A DNA stretch of 64,000 nucleotides from Nymphaea colorata (GCF_008831285.2 NC_045141.1:20828848-20892847), one strand, 5' to 3'. Shown: positions 24,746-38,349, numbered from the stretch's first letter. A program made the numbers and translations. Notes: a model not told the origin generated them from the letters alone.

Positions 24746-27700
24746 GAAGAGATATAATGAATGCACCAACTTCACCATGAGAAGTGAGAACCAAGTCATT
24801 TCTTAAGACCTTTTACTCACGCTATCAACAGGTCCAAATTCATTTGGGGAGTTTGGCATTAGTAACAAGGTGCAAATGTTTCATGAATGAATCTGGTTCA
24901 AAATTAGAGTAAATTCATGAAACACTCACATTAATATGTGAATGTATTCCTTTATAAGAAAACCTTAGCAGAGCTTCATTTATAATGGAAGTACAAGGAG
25001 AGCTTTGGATACCATTTAGAAACGTTGAACTTTGCTTCAATTTCACATTCTCTCTCTAACCATGATTTTCAACACACATATGACAAATGCGCCGCTACAT
25101 CTATGTGACTATTATATTCATGGCCCCAAACTGGTGCAATGGTTGTTGAAGCTTTTAAAAATGTGGGAAGTCATTTTCAACACTGCGTAGACACACATAA
25201 ATGCCAAAAGATTGAATTAAAGATGACAAAAAACTCACTTGTTGATGAGAAGAAATTGCTTTCAAGGAAAGTTTCATCATTAAATGACCACAAAGGGTCA
25301 GCGCAATTACGGAGGGCCCTAGCCGGTAGCCCGTCCATCCAACTTTGTTGAGGGTAGGGCCATGCCCTATTTGTGCAAAAGTGAAGTCTCTTGGGGTTCC
25401 AAAGAGTCTTTTATCATGCAGCTGGAAAGTCCATAAGAAGGGCAAGAGGTGCCTTTATATTTAGGGAATTGAAAAGATAAAAGTCTCGTCGTTATTGAGT
25501 GATGTCGATAAAAAGATGATGGGGATGTTTGGATGACAGCCAAAAACCTGGTTTGGATGCCGAACCTGGTTTTGCTTTTAAAATCAAGATTTTAGAGTAT
25601 TTCGGGTTCGTCAAAGCTGGGTTTCAGGAAAGTTGTGTTTTCACAAAACTTGGTTTTGTAAAAGAAAGTGAAAAAAACCTTTGGGGTGTTTGGATGACAG
25701 CCTAAACCAGGTTTTGTCTCCCAAAACACCGTTTCAAGAATGTTGGCTGATATTAAAACTTGGTTTTGTCAAAACCCAGTTTTGGCGGAACCTTGCTTTC
25801 ATAAAGAGCTTCAAAAACCTGTCTCCCTTCCTCCAGTTTTCGGGCAAACTCATTTTTGCCAATAAACTAAGGCAAAACTGATTTTTGCCAATAAACTAAG
25901 TTTTTCATTTATCATCCGAAGATTCCAAACATCCAAACTAAGTTTACAAAATTAGTTTTTTAACCATGTTTTCTCAAAAATTGGTTTTCATAAAACCAAG
26001 TTTTTTTGGAGGGTGCCATCAACACTCACTAGGCCCTCCTCCCAACCCCAATAGGTTATTCAAGAACCAGACATTGGGTTTGCCAACCAAGTTAAAAATA
26101 AAAAATAAAACTCATTAAAAAATTTTGTTTTCATAAAATCAATTTTTCACAAAAATAGAATAGATTAGATGAAGAGTATCATCCAAACAAGGCGGATAAT
26201 GTTGCACAAGCATTGCCGTTTATGTGTCACCAATGACTCTCGTGTTGCTATGGTGTGGGGCGTTCCTTTGCCCCATTGCTTTCCTCTGTCTGTTTACTTC
26301 TTTTCGAAGCAAGTTCTTTTTGGGGAAGATGGGCATTTCAGTCGGTCTCAGCACCATTCGTTTCACGAGAAAATATCTCGATCTGATATTCCATCCATCT
26401 CAAATTTCTGTGATCAAAAGACACTGGACCCACACTAAAACAGATCAAAGCGGCAAAGCTATACCAAACAATGATACTCGGGAGAGGCCGAGGCGTGATA
26501 TAGCTTCAATCAACTTTATTCATCGTGAAATACAAGTTAACATTCCACCTTCAGCGGCGCTTCTGCCGCATAGGGAGTGGACTTCTTTGTACTTGGGGCT
26601 AACTGTGTTGGGCTTGAAGCCTTCAAGGGTGTCTAGACTCTAAAACATAGCAGTGAGGCGGAGGTCTAAAGGCTTGGCTGATTATCTTGTATTAGTTCCT
26701 CAATTTAGCACCGAGTTGTATATCCTTCGGTATAAGGTAGAACTATTTAAGAGAGATTTTTCATCTGCAAGGGATATCGGATTTCATTATAGATGGAGAA
26801 CGTTGACATATGCATCCCATATCAAATAGACGATGCTTAAAATAATCGCATGTTCTTGCAATTTACCTTCTTTTGTTGGACAAGCTGGGATTAGTCAGAC
26901 CAATCGGTTCACCAGTGAACACAAATCGTCGGTGCTGAGCTCTTGATCTTATTTAACTTGGTGTCATCAGTTATGTGAAGCGGGCTTTCGTTGAAGAATT
27001 CTTCTAGAACCGCTTACATATACGTTAATGGTAAATATATGACAAAAAAAACGTCTCTAGCCTTCGTGTAGGATAACTTGAAGCCCCCACGAACATCTTG
27101 AAAGGCAATTTTTTTCGGATGGGCTACATGGAACGGTTCCACATGGTGGCTTCCACACAGAAATTAAAATATGTTACTGTATCACCTAATATTAAACATG
27201 CGACAATGAAAAAAATCAAAGGAAAACATATGAGATGTACACAAAAGCACTTTTACTTCTTTTTCCTCTGAAGCTAGACTGCTCTAGATATAAAAAAAAA
27301 TTGGGTGTTCAGAAAAGCTTCCAAAAAAACATGTTTGGATATATCTGTCTTCAGAAAATCGTCAATATCATAATCAAGTACTCCAAGCTGGTTACGTCCT
27401 TTCTGATAAGAAGTTAGGGAGAAAAGGCGGTTCCGAGAGATTGCCAGAGCAGTAAAGAACCTTGGGAGTGTTCATAACAGTTCGTCAAGTCTTGCGAGTG
27501 TCTTGCCCTTGAACTTTCGTTAAACAAAATCGCCTTTGCCAAGCCTTTTAGCACCAAGGATGTGTTTGAAATATAAAAATCACTGCAGAGGGCATAAGCC
27601 GAAGAGTAAGGTGGTTTTCCATAAATAATCACTCCGTTAAAACGCTTTTCCAGGATCACTTTACACACACAAAGGTGAAAAGGGTACTCTATGCAAACCC

Positions 27701-28070
27701 TTGATTATCAACGACTATTGAGTACACATGCCAAGCTTCGTCTCGAAAAGCAAAAAATGCCTAATTAGAGAATGCCGAAAGATAAATTAAAATTTCTGTA
27801 TCTATTAAACCTGTCATACCAAGTTTGAGGTACTTACACAGTTGATCACAAGTTATTGATGAGAATCCTGCATCTTGTGCATCTAGTTGTCTTCATCAGC
27901 TTGGTTCTGCATACTCACACGACATTGCTGGCATCAAACCGTTGTGAGTGGCTAATTACAGTCCCTTGCAGTTGACTGGCCATGCAAGACGAAGCGAGGC
28001 ATGAACAGACTCACCAGTGCCTACTGAATGCTGCCGGGATGCCCCAAAGTTTTGTCATGGATCTTGCAAT
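24746..28070. other. Spacer downstream of ORC3
   Basis: Holds the nested foldback cluster at 25.5-26.2 kb. A 139-codon plus-strand frame at 26224-26643 has no recognisable domain. No gene supported. Confidence 0.5.
25521..26196. mobile_element. Nested foldback/MITE-like repeat cluster (TTTGGATGA ends)
   Basis: GGGATGTTTGGATGACAGCC near 25524 and GGGGTGTTTGGATGACAGCC near 25683 are two direct left ends. CCAAACATCCAAAC near 25924 and TCATCCAAACAAGGC near 26179 are matching inverted right ends. Between them are many AAACCAGGTTTTG-type half-palindromes. It is best read as one MITE inserted in, or duplicated inside, a relative. The superfamily is not certain. Confidence 0.5.
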
Positions 28071-31000
28071 TTATAGGCCAATAGCAATTCTTTGAACATA
28101 ATCAGGTCGCCTCTTGCTTGGCATACGCAGTAGCCCAGTAACTTGAAGCTCTGAGATTGCCCTGCAAAACCTCGCTCTGCAAAGCTACGTTAAGAACTCC
28201 AAGCGCAAATGAAGTTATTATAGCCTAGCTGAAGCCCTAAAAACAGGATTACTTCTTAGCACGTTTGAACAATTTAAACAACTCAAAATTTTCATCCAAC
28301 GTAAGAAAAAAATATCTACCACACATGCCAAAGAGGTTAACAGAACGAAAGTGACTAGATGTTGCTTATCTAATTCAAATCATATGAGTTTTGTGCCAGT
28401 CAATCTCAAGTAAAAGGCTTTTTAAAAACCTACATTTTTCTCGTTAGTGGACAAAATCCAAAGCTCAAAGGATACTGAATGGAAGCTTCATCTGAGGCAT
28501 TAAGCTTGTTTACAGCTTTTCTTTTTTTTGGAGTCGGTGACTTTTGAGCCCCACTTTTGTTACTAACTCCCAGTGAGTTAATAAACATTGTCCTGAATGA
28601 CTGATACCAGTCATAGACATTGATAAGATCGCCATGTTCTTGCGAAAGGATATACCTGAAAAGTTGGGAGTTTCCATCAAAGAAATAATCTGGTCATTAA
28701 ATATTAATATTGAGTTTTTACTGAACATCCATCTGCATAAACACATGCACTCCGATATATACGGTTGGACAAACTTAAGGATAAGCATAATATACTTACA
28801 GAATGGCAGTATCATGCATTGAAGGTGACAGGTCACCCAGTCCCTTCTCACAACAACTGCAATTGAGACGAACTTGACACTTAAGGAGGTCTTCTTGAAT
28901 CGTCTTCCTTGGGTCGCCAATAAGAGCCTGAACAATCAAATGGACAATAATCAAAAGGGTGAAGACCAAGAAAGTAAGCAAGAGATGGGTCACCACTAGG
29001 ATCTATGCTCATAAAAAAGGAGTACATGGACTCTAATTCCAGCAGTGTCACTGCATATCAAGGAATGTCCATTCAAGTGGTTGGTGAAGGTGTCTCAAAT
29101 GAAGCAATTGTCCACAACCAAAATTAAAGAAATCCTGCCCATGAAGAATAGATGGAAGGAACAGCTATGAATCAAGTTGAAGAAGTTTTCAGTCCCAAAG
29201 TTCCAGATTTGAGAGAGAAATCTGAGACGATGAAACTAGGTCATGTCAAATTGATAGAACACTATGTCAATTGACAAGCAGTGAATGCTTGTCAGTTAGG
29301 AAAGCATAATCTTCGGGGATTGAAATGGCATTTAGAAATAAAAGAAGTTGCAATCAGTTGGCTGACATGAAATGCTTTCATAGATGCAGAGTCAAAATTG
29401 GAACAAAACTATAAGGAGAATCTTCGCACTTACCGACTGCAACAAACCAACATCTTTGAAACAAAAAATTTCGTGAAAAGGTGCAGACTCCATGGGAATC
29501 AGAAAGTCCCTGTCCCATCATATGTTGAAAGCATTAGTATTTGTCAATGCTTTAAGGACCAACAATCAAATAAAACTAATCCATGGCTTTTGAAAAGGAA
29601 GAAAAATGGATTGAACTATTTCAGAATACAGTCAATCAACTGAGTCACGTCACATGCCAAATTGAAATAGGACACCCAGGTCCACACATTGATCCAAACT
29701 GATAGAAAGCATGCTCATCATCTTGTTCAGGTCAACAAATCAGGCTTTGACCCATGGATGAACCAAAAAGCATCCCCTTAACCTAAATAACTAAAGGATG
29801 CAATTCAAAGAAATTTGTTATCAAGAAAGTTACCAAAATGTAAATTCACCTGATCATAAGCTCAGCAAGCATTGCAACTTCCTCATTGAGTGTTCTTCTA
29901 CTCCCCTTTCCATGTAACATCCTTTGTGAGACTAGCCTACTGAAGTACAAGAAAGAAAACAAAATTTTAGTTACACAAAAAAAATTCAAAAAGATGTGTC
30001 AGGATTATAAGTTTTGGCTATTGAAGTATCAAAAAAGCTAAAAGTCAAGAAAGCCCAATTAGAGGTACTGATACATCAAGCAGAATAGCTTCCCCAAATG
30101 ACTATGTAATTTCACTTATGCCATAACATATCACCATGTTGTAGATGCTGACTAGTTGGAATTTTGGAAGTCCTAAAAGGATTCTCATCATCTATGTGAG
30201 GCTTAAGCATGGATGAAGTATTATTGATCTTTTAAACACCATAGGTTTGCCAGCTTAACTAATAACCTAAAAGCTATAGGATAGCAGATCATGGTTGCAC
30301 TCTAGGAAACTGAAATTGAACATCTTGAGATGTGGTTACTTATCCAAAAGAATTGACCTCCTTTTCACTACGAAAAATAAAACATTTTAACCTTTGGAAA
30401 GATAATGCTTCAGTAGACATTCTTCATCCCTAAATGTTAGTCTCTTCCAAGTTGCCATCAGAGAAAGCTTACAAAGAAATAGGTGCAGTTGGAATGGCAG
30501 CAGAGAAATAAATATATTTTAAAATCATTAAAAAGGAGAAGTGAATTGCCTGCTGGGAAAGAAAGGGAAGTAATCTGAAGCCTCCTTTTGTTGTTTGAGT
30601 TGCTTCCCATCATCATCAACTCTGAATTTTTTCAATAGTGCTTCAACTGCTTCATGGATCTAACACAGCAAATGATTTCATTATTTTCTTAAAGTTTAAT
30701 TCCAAGAAAAATAAAAATAAAACACTTGGAGCAATCTCACTAGGCATTATCCTGAACTGAAAACTGTACAGCAGGCATCCTGAAAAATCCCATTAAACGG
30801 CCTCAAAATAATTGTGGCAGTATGCAATTTGAAAATTCTTCATGATTGTGAGTCAAATGGAAGAGATCACGGATGAACAAAACAGAAGGTCGTGAAGTTG
30901 AATTCCCCCTTAAGGCATGAAGACTTATGGTAGATGAAAAGCCAAGGTCAATTTAATACACAATAAAGAATAAAGTTCAAATGAGCTAAATATTTTTTGC

Positions 31001-34000
31001 AAAATTAGCCATTGAAACCCTTTATAATTCATACCTCGTGTAAATCTTTGGTGTATTTTTCCCACATTTCAAGCAACTGAGACAATGATGCTGCTGGAAG
31101 GTCCCTGGCACCAAGATAGCCATTATAAGCCAAGCTATATGCTAGCTGCTAACCACTAGGAAGATCAGCTAAAAAAATGTCTTAGTAGAAGATCAGCTAA
31201 AAAAATTCTATGTAGAAAACAGAATGGTGGTTGGTTCAACTAATTGAGGTTCTTTACGAGTAGAATTTAGATGCATTGCGATAACAAGCCAAGTTTGGTG
31301 GAATATCACATACCTAATCCTACATATAATTTGAGGGATTATTGCCCCTTTTGTTGTGTCAGATATTCTGTGGAGATTTATGTTATCACTTTGATCATGG
31401 GATAAAGCAGACCTCTGGCTCTTCATAGTTTCTTCTTGATGTCTATAACCTTTTGTCTTTGATGAAGAGGGATCAAGTGCCTCACAGTAAATGTCAAGAA
31501 GTTGCAAGTTGCAAAGCAATCCAACTTCATATAAGCACTGCAATGATAGATAATAGTCATTGGACTATCCCAGACAACCAAACCACATACACTGATGCCC
31601 TGATAATAGCCAATTCAAAGAATCAAGGCAATAGTACAATAATCAGCCAACAGGCCAGAGGCACAAAAATAAGAGCACCATAGCAGAAACACACTGACAT
31701 CGATTATGTGAAGCCATCTTTTCATGGATCACCAAACTCAAAGAATTAAATTTCAGAGCTAAGAGCACAATACTAAGAGGAAAGCAAAAGTGAAAAATCT
31801 TGGAGAAAGTACAGCTTAAAAATTTTAAGCAGGAACAGGAATCACAACAAAAGCAAAGTTATGAAGAAAACTAGGAATGAGAAGGCAATGAAACCTACAA
31901 CAAGATATTATGAGAGAAAAGCAAATGAGAAGTGAAGAAAAGAAAAAGAAAAAGAACAGGGAAAAAATGCACTTGCCCTACAGAGAAGTGATGGTGGAAG
32001 TAGGTTTCACTAATAGATAAAGCAACAGAAAAATTGTCCTTCCCCTATAAAATAAGTGTTTCCTGCCATCCTTTTCATTGCAGCAGCTAGCAACAAGCCT
32101 AATGGTTTATGAGACAAATGATACGATGTTGCAGAGCAACACCTTAATGCACTTCCACTCAAATCACAATTTTTAGTATCACCAGTTAATTGAAGAAGTA
32201 TCCTATCAGTTTTAATGAATAAAGTCACCACACAGATGCTAATTCATTTCTAACTGAAAGAATTATCTTATGCAAGAAACCAAAAAAAATAACAACAAAG
32301 AAGGTATAACCGCATTTTTGATACTTACCATTACGACACTACTCCAATTATTCCATAATATTGTGAGCTCTGTTAATCGAATTGGTAGAATATCTCCAAC
32401 CATTTGATTTGGATTACCTTTAGTTACAGATGCCCTGCAGCAACCATATTCGCATTTCAAAAGAATAGTCTTCCTTTTATATAGTTTTTTTGGACTCTAG
32501 AACTGCCACATGCATGATAAATGTTGTAATATAATTTCGTACTGCTTAAATGAAAGACAGTCCTAAGACAGTCCTGGGTGTCCTACCTTGAACAGGATGG
32601 AAGGCTGGAAGCATAATCTAGCATGTCCTGAGGCAATGCATTGCAAGCCCTATTCCAGAATTCCTGAACAACAGGAAAGGAATTAGGAGGAAACTGTGAA
32701 GGAGAAAAAAAAACGTAGGAATGTAGTCTCCAAATGTGACAGCACTTGGTGTGATCGAGGCACACAAGATGTTTGCCCAAGAGAATAAACGGCTCTCCCA
32801 CTTGGAACTTATTGGAACACCTTTAAGTCATTAGCTTCAAATACAACTTATTTTCTTTTGTATGCTTAAGATTTTTTTGGAAAATTGAGGGAGTTAAACA
32901 AAACTCACCTGACAGTTTTCATCAGTTGCACCTTTGCATAGGAAACTCAATGGCTCCAAACAGAAGTGCTTGGCACATGCAATCTACAAAATTTAAGACT
33001 TAAATGTGGTCAATATGCAAGAAAATGTACTCATAGTCTCCAAGTTCTAACACAAGCAATGTACAACAGGATTCACCTTTAAAGCCCTCAAAAAGGAAGC
33101 TACAGTTGCATCATGCTTGAAGAAATAGTTTTTCAGAAACAGTATGACCTCATATCCCACATTAAATCCACAAAATGGATTTTCCAGAAGAAATTTAATA
33201 ACAGCATCCATTCTCTGAATTGGAGATCCCATGGCAAACTTGCAAGGCTGTAAGTGCTGCAATGCAGTGGCTGGAAGCAGCTTACTTGGAGCATCATCTG
33301 TCGTTGCAACTCCCATTAGTAAAATAAGGGGAAGTTTACCCACGTACTCACTACGAAAGGACTGGGAAAAGTCAGTAACAAGCAAAAGGTAACCAACAAA
33401 AGACATATTTATATAAGAGCACAATAAAAGAAACAAAGATGCTGGAGAGAAAGGCTTTGATGAAGGCTGAACAAGGAAAGGTAACTTCACAGTCTTTAAT
33501 GAAACAAAGTCAAGAAATGAGCACTAATGAAGCCACTCCAAGAAATTATATAGATGACAACAAATATTCCATAATCTGCATATGTGTTCCAGTTGAGTGA
33601 ACAGATTTGAGAGGGATTACACTGAACCATGGTATGCACAAAGTAAAACCACAAGAAAATGCAAAAGAAAACTGCTAAAAGGAACAGCATGGAACAGATT
33701 GAATTGATAACAAAATGTGCATGCACGCAACCTTCACATTAAACAACATAAAGAAATGAGAAGGACATGAGCTACTTTAAGAAAATAATATGAATGCACA
33801 TAAACATTCCTTGAACTGCAAAACAATGTCCTTCTACATGGCACACTTGATGAGGAATTAAATGTGGCATGTTGGTGACAATGTTTAATGCTGTAGCTTC
33901 TAAATAGTTGTAAACATAAAGGACGAACATAAAATAGAGCCAACAAGAAAGATAAGCGAACCCCAGTCAATGCATATCAATTAAGCAAAAGCACTTAGTA

Positions 34001-35657
34001 TGCCCAATCTGCAATATAGTGCTACCCAGGGACTTTGAAGACGCCTAAAATTGGAAGCTTAAAGATTATATAATCACCTTAGCATTGTGATAAACTCAGC
34101 TAAAACAACACCAACACATTGTTCCATTTCTTCAATTATGACAACAATTGGGCGATCATAATTTGCTGGCTCTCCATACCATGAAGTTAAAATGGAGATA
34201 TCAGCTACCTGCTTGTAATTGAAACAGAAGAGCGCATTATAACCAACAAATATGAGATAATTCACAAGAAGGACGCTCAAAATTCTTGAATAGAAGGTGA
34301 ACTAGAATGCAACTCACGGTTGAAGTAACTGTAACCAACTGTCTTAGTAAACTTCGAATGCAGCCTCCTATCCCATTCTTAACGGAAAAATCAAGAGATG
34401 ACAGATTTGCTACATGGCACTGTCGAGACTTTAAATGCTGACCAAGCTCCTTAAACGTCAGTAGGTCATCAACAAACTCAACATTCTCTGGCGATAATTT
34501 GATTGATCAAAATTACATCATAAAGTAAAAAGGCATAACGAAGCTACATACTGGGAGTAGCTAACCACTATAAGAAAATGTAGAAATGAAAAGACTATAA
34601 AAATTTCGCACAAAAAAGTTTACAGGAGACAATAAAACTCGTAAGTACTCACTGGTAAACACAAAGGCGGTGAACAATTGCCTACAGATGTTATTAGTCA
34701 AAACTGGAAACGGGCTTATCACTTCAGATAGACTGCAGCTAAAGGATGCTTTGATAGCAGCAAATGATTTATTCACCCAATCGTGTATCTCCTCAAAAAG
34801 GTTGGCGTTAATGCGTGTCAACACATCCTGCAATTAAGAAATATTTAGAAGTAGATATCCACGTCCAGGAACCAATCCGACCGTGATCAAAATCATTACC
34901 TTTAGTACCAGCGATCATTTTCAACAAATTTTTCTTAAAATGTTAAAAACACTAATTCAGGAACCTTTTCAGAATACGATGCAGATTTCACATTTTATCT
35001 CATTATCGCGGCCAGCCAACAATTCAACTTTCATAAACATACCATAAGGACTCCACAACCTTAGAGTGCAGGCAATCCGGATAAGAAGTTATTAAAGTAA
35101 AAAAAAGTCGACAAATTAATGGCTAAAACTGGAAATGCGTATTGGCTATACCCTAATGCCCGCCTCAATTTTCCCCCAAACAGATTCAAATGCTTCGAGC
35201 CTTAGTTCCTGGTAGAATGACGCATTGTCACCGTCCTCCGAAGCCTCTCGCCCGTTACATATCGGTGGCCACGCTATCTTCCGTCTGGTTTTCTTCGACT
35301 TCGAAGAACTCGTTCCCAACTTTCGGCCCTTATGGAGAACGAAGAATGGCTGCAATAGCAACAGAGAGAATCACCGACAGTTTAAACCCCCAAAAAAAAG
35401 AAACAGAACTCAAATGCATGCATAAATAGAGAATAACACACCACCAAAAGGATTTGATGGATAGCAAACAGATGGTTCTGAGAATTGACAAAAGGGAATT
35501 GCATTGTCAGGATTCTAGACTTCCGCTCAAAAAGATTTGGAAAGCAGAAAGACAAAATACAAAACAAAAATAATTATAGGCTTACCTGCAGGTCGTTTTC
35601 TGCATTTTCCGGGCCGTTTGAAGAACACGGGGAACCGCAGTCATCGGAGTCTGCCAT
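28071..35657 (-). CDS. ORC3: Origin recognition complex subunit 3, complete 17-exon gene (752 aa)
   Basis: Subunit of the nuclear origin recognition complex, which marks replication origins and loads MCM2-7. Exons: 35586-35657, 35152-35349, 34653-34827, 34318-34487, 34078-34208, 33077-33350, 32909-32983, 32587-32663, 32329-32434, 31314-31537, 31035-31104, 30550-30659, 29850-29936, 29434-29509, 28800-28927, 28476-28655, 28071-28176. Phases all agree (2259 nt). Family landmarks: PFFVLHKG at 25-32; a degenerate P-loop region without GKT near 144-150; a Walker-B-like strand VVIIEEMEQ near 227-235; LLMGVATT near 259-266; PFHEI...FKDV upstream of ALIGDP; YILSQEHGDLINVYDWYQSF; and the highly conserved C-terminus GLLRMPSKRRPDYVQRI. 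Length is close to Arabidopsis ORC3 (about 730 aa). The intron after exon 12 appears to use a GC donor. It looks intact. Confidence 0.95.
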
Positions 35658-36909
35658 GAGTGAGGGAAGGAGGGAGGGAACGTGTTGAAGGAGACAGGAT
35701 CTTGGGAAAGCAGGGACGGGCAGGAACGGCTGGGGGCAGAACCGGGAAATTTATTTCGCCGGATGGCGGGAAATCTCGTCAAATGGATCGGGTACTGTGG
35801 GAGGAAACCTATCCAGGACCGAACTTCAAGGGACGGAGGACGGAACCCAGCCCATCTCGACCCAAACCTGCAAAGATCAGCCGAGCCCCGCGCCCACTCG
35901 AGCTCAAGTCTTCGTAAGAAAACTTGGGCCAAGCTTCTCCCAATTCAGCAACGGTCAAGTGTTTACAGATAATTTTGATAAAATAAATCAGAATAGATGG
36001 ACTTTTTATTATTCAACATATATTTTTTTTATGCCCTTGCTGTACTTAAAACGAAATTTTATTTAAATCAGATCCGGTTCCCCATTTTATGAATGAAATT
36101 GATTTTATTTTACTCAAAATAAAACATATTTTATTTTTATTGGGTTTGGGTCTAAATTTCAGATCTAGGATCTGTTTTCAGGTACTGGTAAAGATATATG
36201 CTTTGTATCTATTTGGTTTTGGATTGAGATTTTCTTTTGTTTTATATTTGTGCCAAGTATTAGTAGATCCACGCTGAATTCATGTTTATTGGGTCGATAT
36301 TTGGATGCGGTCTCACGCATGGAAAATGGATAGCTCCATATGCGTTAGGCGCGTTATATTATTTTTGTAGATCTACCTAGGTGTGAGATCCACATATTGT
36401 ATCTAATATGCATGTTTCGTTATGTAAATCTTGTGGGATTTATTATTGCTTTATTCATATCCATCTTGTGATTGAATGCTACTTGTAGCTCTAATTTGGT
36501 TTTGGATCCAAACATTAAACTTGTATGTTTGACAATTCAATTTCTTTTGTCCAGATCTATTTTAGATCAGCTCTGGTAAATATGTTGGATCATATTATGT
36601 CCTAGATCCATTTATGGACGTGAATTGATCTATTGTTTATTCTAGAAACATGGGATATCACGGGATAAATTTATTTGAATTCAATATATGTGTAGATCTG
36701 ATCCCACGTATTATTTGGATGCTTTCACATTCAATGATTTTGGTTTTGGTCCAAAAAAATGCGATTCTTCCGCGGGAAGGCAGGAAAGCAAAGGTGGTAA
36801 TGAGATAGCGCGTCCATTCTTCACCAGGTGCGTGCTCACTCTGCTCCGAGAACGTCGAGTCGTCGACGACTACTGCTCATCGGAAGTGGACGTCTGAGGC
36901 GGCGTGGAA
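35658..36909. promoter_or_regulatory. Divergent intergenic region between ORC3 and UGT copy 1
   Basis: The 1.25-kb space holds the promoters of two genes transcribed away from each other. The ORC3-proximal 300 bp is GC-rich, and GC-rich sequence also lies next to the UGT start, with AT-rich DNA between. No clear TATA box was seen for either gene. Confidence 0.5.
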
Positions 36910-38349
36910 ATGGAGATGATGCTGATCCCTTTCCTCGGCCAAGGTCACGTGTTCCCGTGCACCCAGCTTTGCCTTCAGCTCGCGGCCCATGGCGTCACCG
37001 TCACCATCGTCGTCCCCACGGAGTTCACCGATACCATCTCTGCCGCCTGTGACCATCCGCTAGTTCGTGTAGCCGGTCTCGACCTCCCTCCACACGAAGA
37101 CGACCCCTCCCCTATGCACCTCTTCGTCAAAGCGCACCTCATGAATGAGCCCTTCTCCGAGTTCCTCGCCCGGAGAACGGCCCCCGATGCCCCCCTTCCT
37201 CCGCCCGTCTGCATCATCGTCGATGCTCTTGTCGGTTGGGCAATCGACATCAGCCGGCAGTACGCCATCCCCGCCGTTGGTCTCTACACCAATGGCACTT
37301 GCCCTTGCGCTCTCGACTACATTTCCCCTCGATTGTCGCCGGAAAAGATGAATCCGAACGAGATCGTGGCCATCCCTGGCGTCCCGGACACTCTCCGGCT
37401 CACGTATGGCGAGCTTGTCCACAAGCCTCCGCCCAGCCGTGGTCCGCGGCGGAACACCGGGGGAGGTGGTCCGCGTCACGGTGATCGTCGGCAACCGCCG
37501 TGGATCAACCAGATGGAAGGGGCAACCGTGATACTCTGCAACACGTGCGACGAGTTGGAGCGCCCTTTCATTGATCTCATAGCTAGGGAGACCGGAAAGA
37601 AGGCCTTCGGCGTAGGGCCGCTGCTGCCGCGCCAATTCTGGGAGTCAGCCGGATCGCCGCTCCGTGACGGCGCCGTCCGGTCCAAGAAGAACTCGAACGT
37701 CAGTGAAGAGGAGGTGGAGGCGTGGCTCAACTCCAAGCAGCCAGGTTCCGTCGTCTTCGTGTCTTTTGGCAGTGAGGTGAGCCCCACTACGTCTGAGCTA
37801 GCCGAACTGGCTGCGGGGCTCGAGGAATCGGGGCAGCCATTCATCTGGGTGATTCAAGCCAACGTGACAAGGGACCCAGCTCCGGTCGAAGCCTCGCCGG
37901 AGCTAGCGGCGAAGGATCCCTGGCTCGGCGTGGTGCCGGACGGTTTCGAGGAGCGGGTAGGGGAAAGAGGGCTCGTCATACGCGGCTGGGCTCCACAGCT
38001 TCTCATACTGAGCCACCCATCCACCGGCGGCTTCATCTCCCACTGCGGCTGGAATTCGACTCTGGAGTCGCTCGTCCGCGGGGTTCCCATCCTCGCGTGG
38101 CCCATCCGGGGAGACCAGCACATGAACGCCATCGTGGTGGCGAACCACCTGGGGGTGGGCGTGAAGGTCCGGGACGCCGGTGGGCGGGACGTGAGGAAGG
38201 AAGACGTGGTGAGAGGGGTGGCGAAACTCATGAGCGACTCGGACATCAGGAACCGGGCCGCCCAAATTAAGGCCATTTTTTTGTCTGGGTTCCCCGCTAG
38301 CTCTTCCGCATCGCTAGATGCCTTTATCCGTCTTTTTGGGCAACAATAG
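36910..38349 (+). CDS. Family-1 UDP-glycosyltransferase, copy 1 (479 aa)
   Basis: Cytosolic GT1 enzyme that transfers a sugar, probably glucose, from UDP-sugar to a small acceptor. Intronless. The first in-frame ATG is at 36910; a stop at 36895 and a GTG at 36904 precede it, so the ATG is chosen. Catalytic His13 lies in GQGHVFPC and the activating Asp105 in CIIVDALVGW. The 44-residue PSPG box spans about 360-403: it opens WAPQLLILSH, contains HCGWNST and ends in Gln, which favours UDP-glucose. The N/C linker near residues 175-197 is Arg/Gly/Pro-rich and differs from copies 2 and 3. It is the first of three head-to-tail copies and lies divergent to ORC3 with 1.25 kb between them. Subfamily and acceptor are not assigned; some motifs recall UGT73-type and others zeatin O-glucosyltransferase-type enzymes. 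Confidence 0.92.
   Translation: MEMMLIPFLGQGHVFPCTQLCLQLAAHGVTVTIVVPTEFTDTISAACDHPLVRVAGLDLPPHEDDPSPMHLFVKAHLMNEPFSEFLARRTAPDAPLPPPVCIIVDALVGWAIDISRQYAIPAVGLYTNGTCPCALDYISPRLSPEKMNPNEIVAIPGVPDTLRLTYGELVHKPPPSRGPRRNTGGGGPRHGDRRQPPWINQMEGATVILCNTCDELERPFIDLIARETGKKAFGVGPLLPRQFWESAGSPLRDGAVRSKKNSNVSEEEVEAWLNSKQPGSVVFVSFGSEVSPTTSELAELAAGLEESGQPFIWVIQANVTRDPAPVEASPELAAKDPWLGVVPDGFEERVGERGLVIRGWAPQLLILSHPSTGGFISHCGWNSTLESLVRGVPILAWPIRGDQHMNAIVVANHLGVGVKVRDAGGRDVRKEDVVRGVAKLMSDSDIRNRAAQIKAIFLSGFPASSSASLDAFIRLFGQQ

Noticed and set aside
26224-26643. 139-codon plus-strand frame
   Set aside because: No recognisable domain, no promoter signal seen, and composition like the surrounding spacer.
36904-36909. 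Two extra N-terminal codons of UGT copy 1 starting at GTG
   Set aside because: Plant nuclear genes start at ATG; the first in-frame ATG is at 36910 and gives the normal UGT N-terminus.
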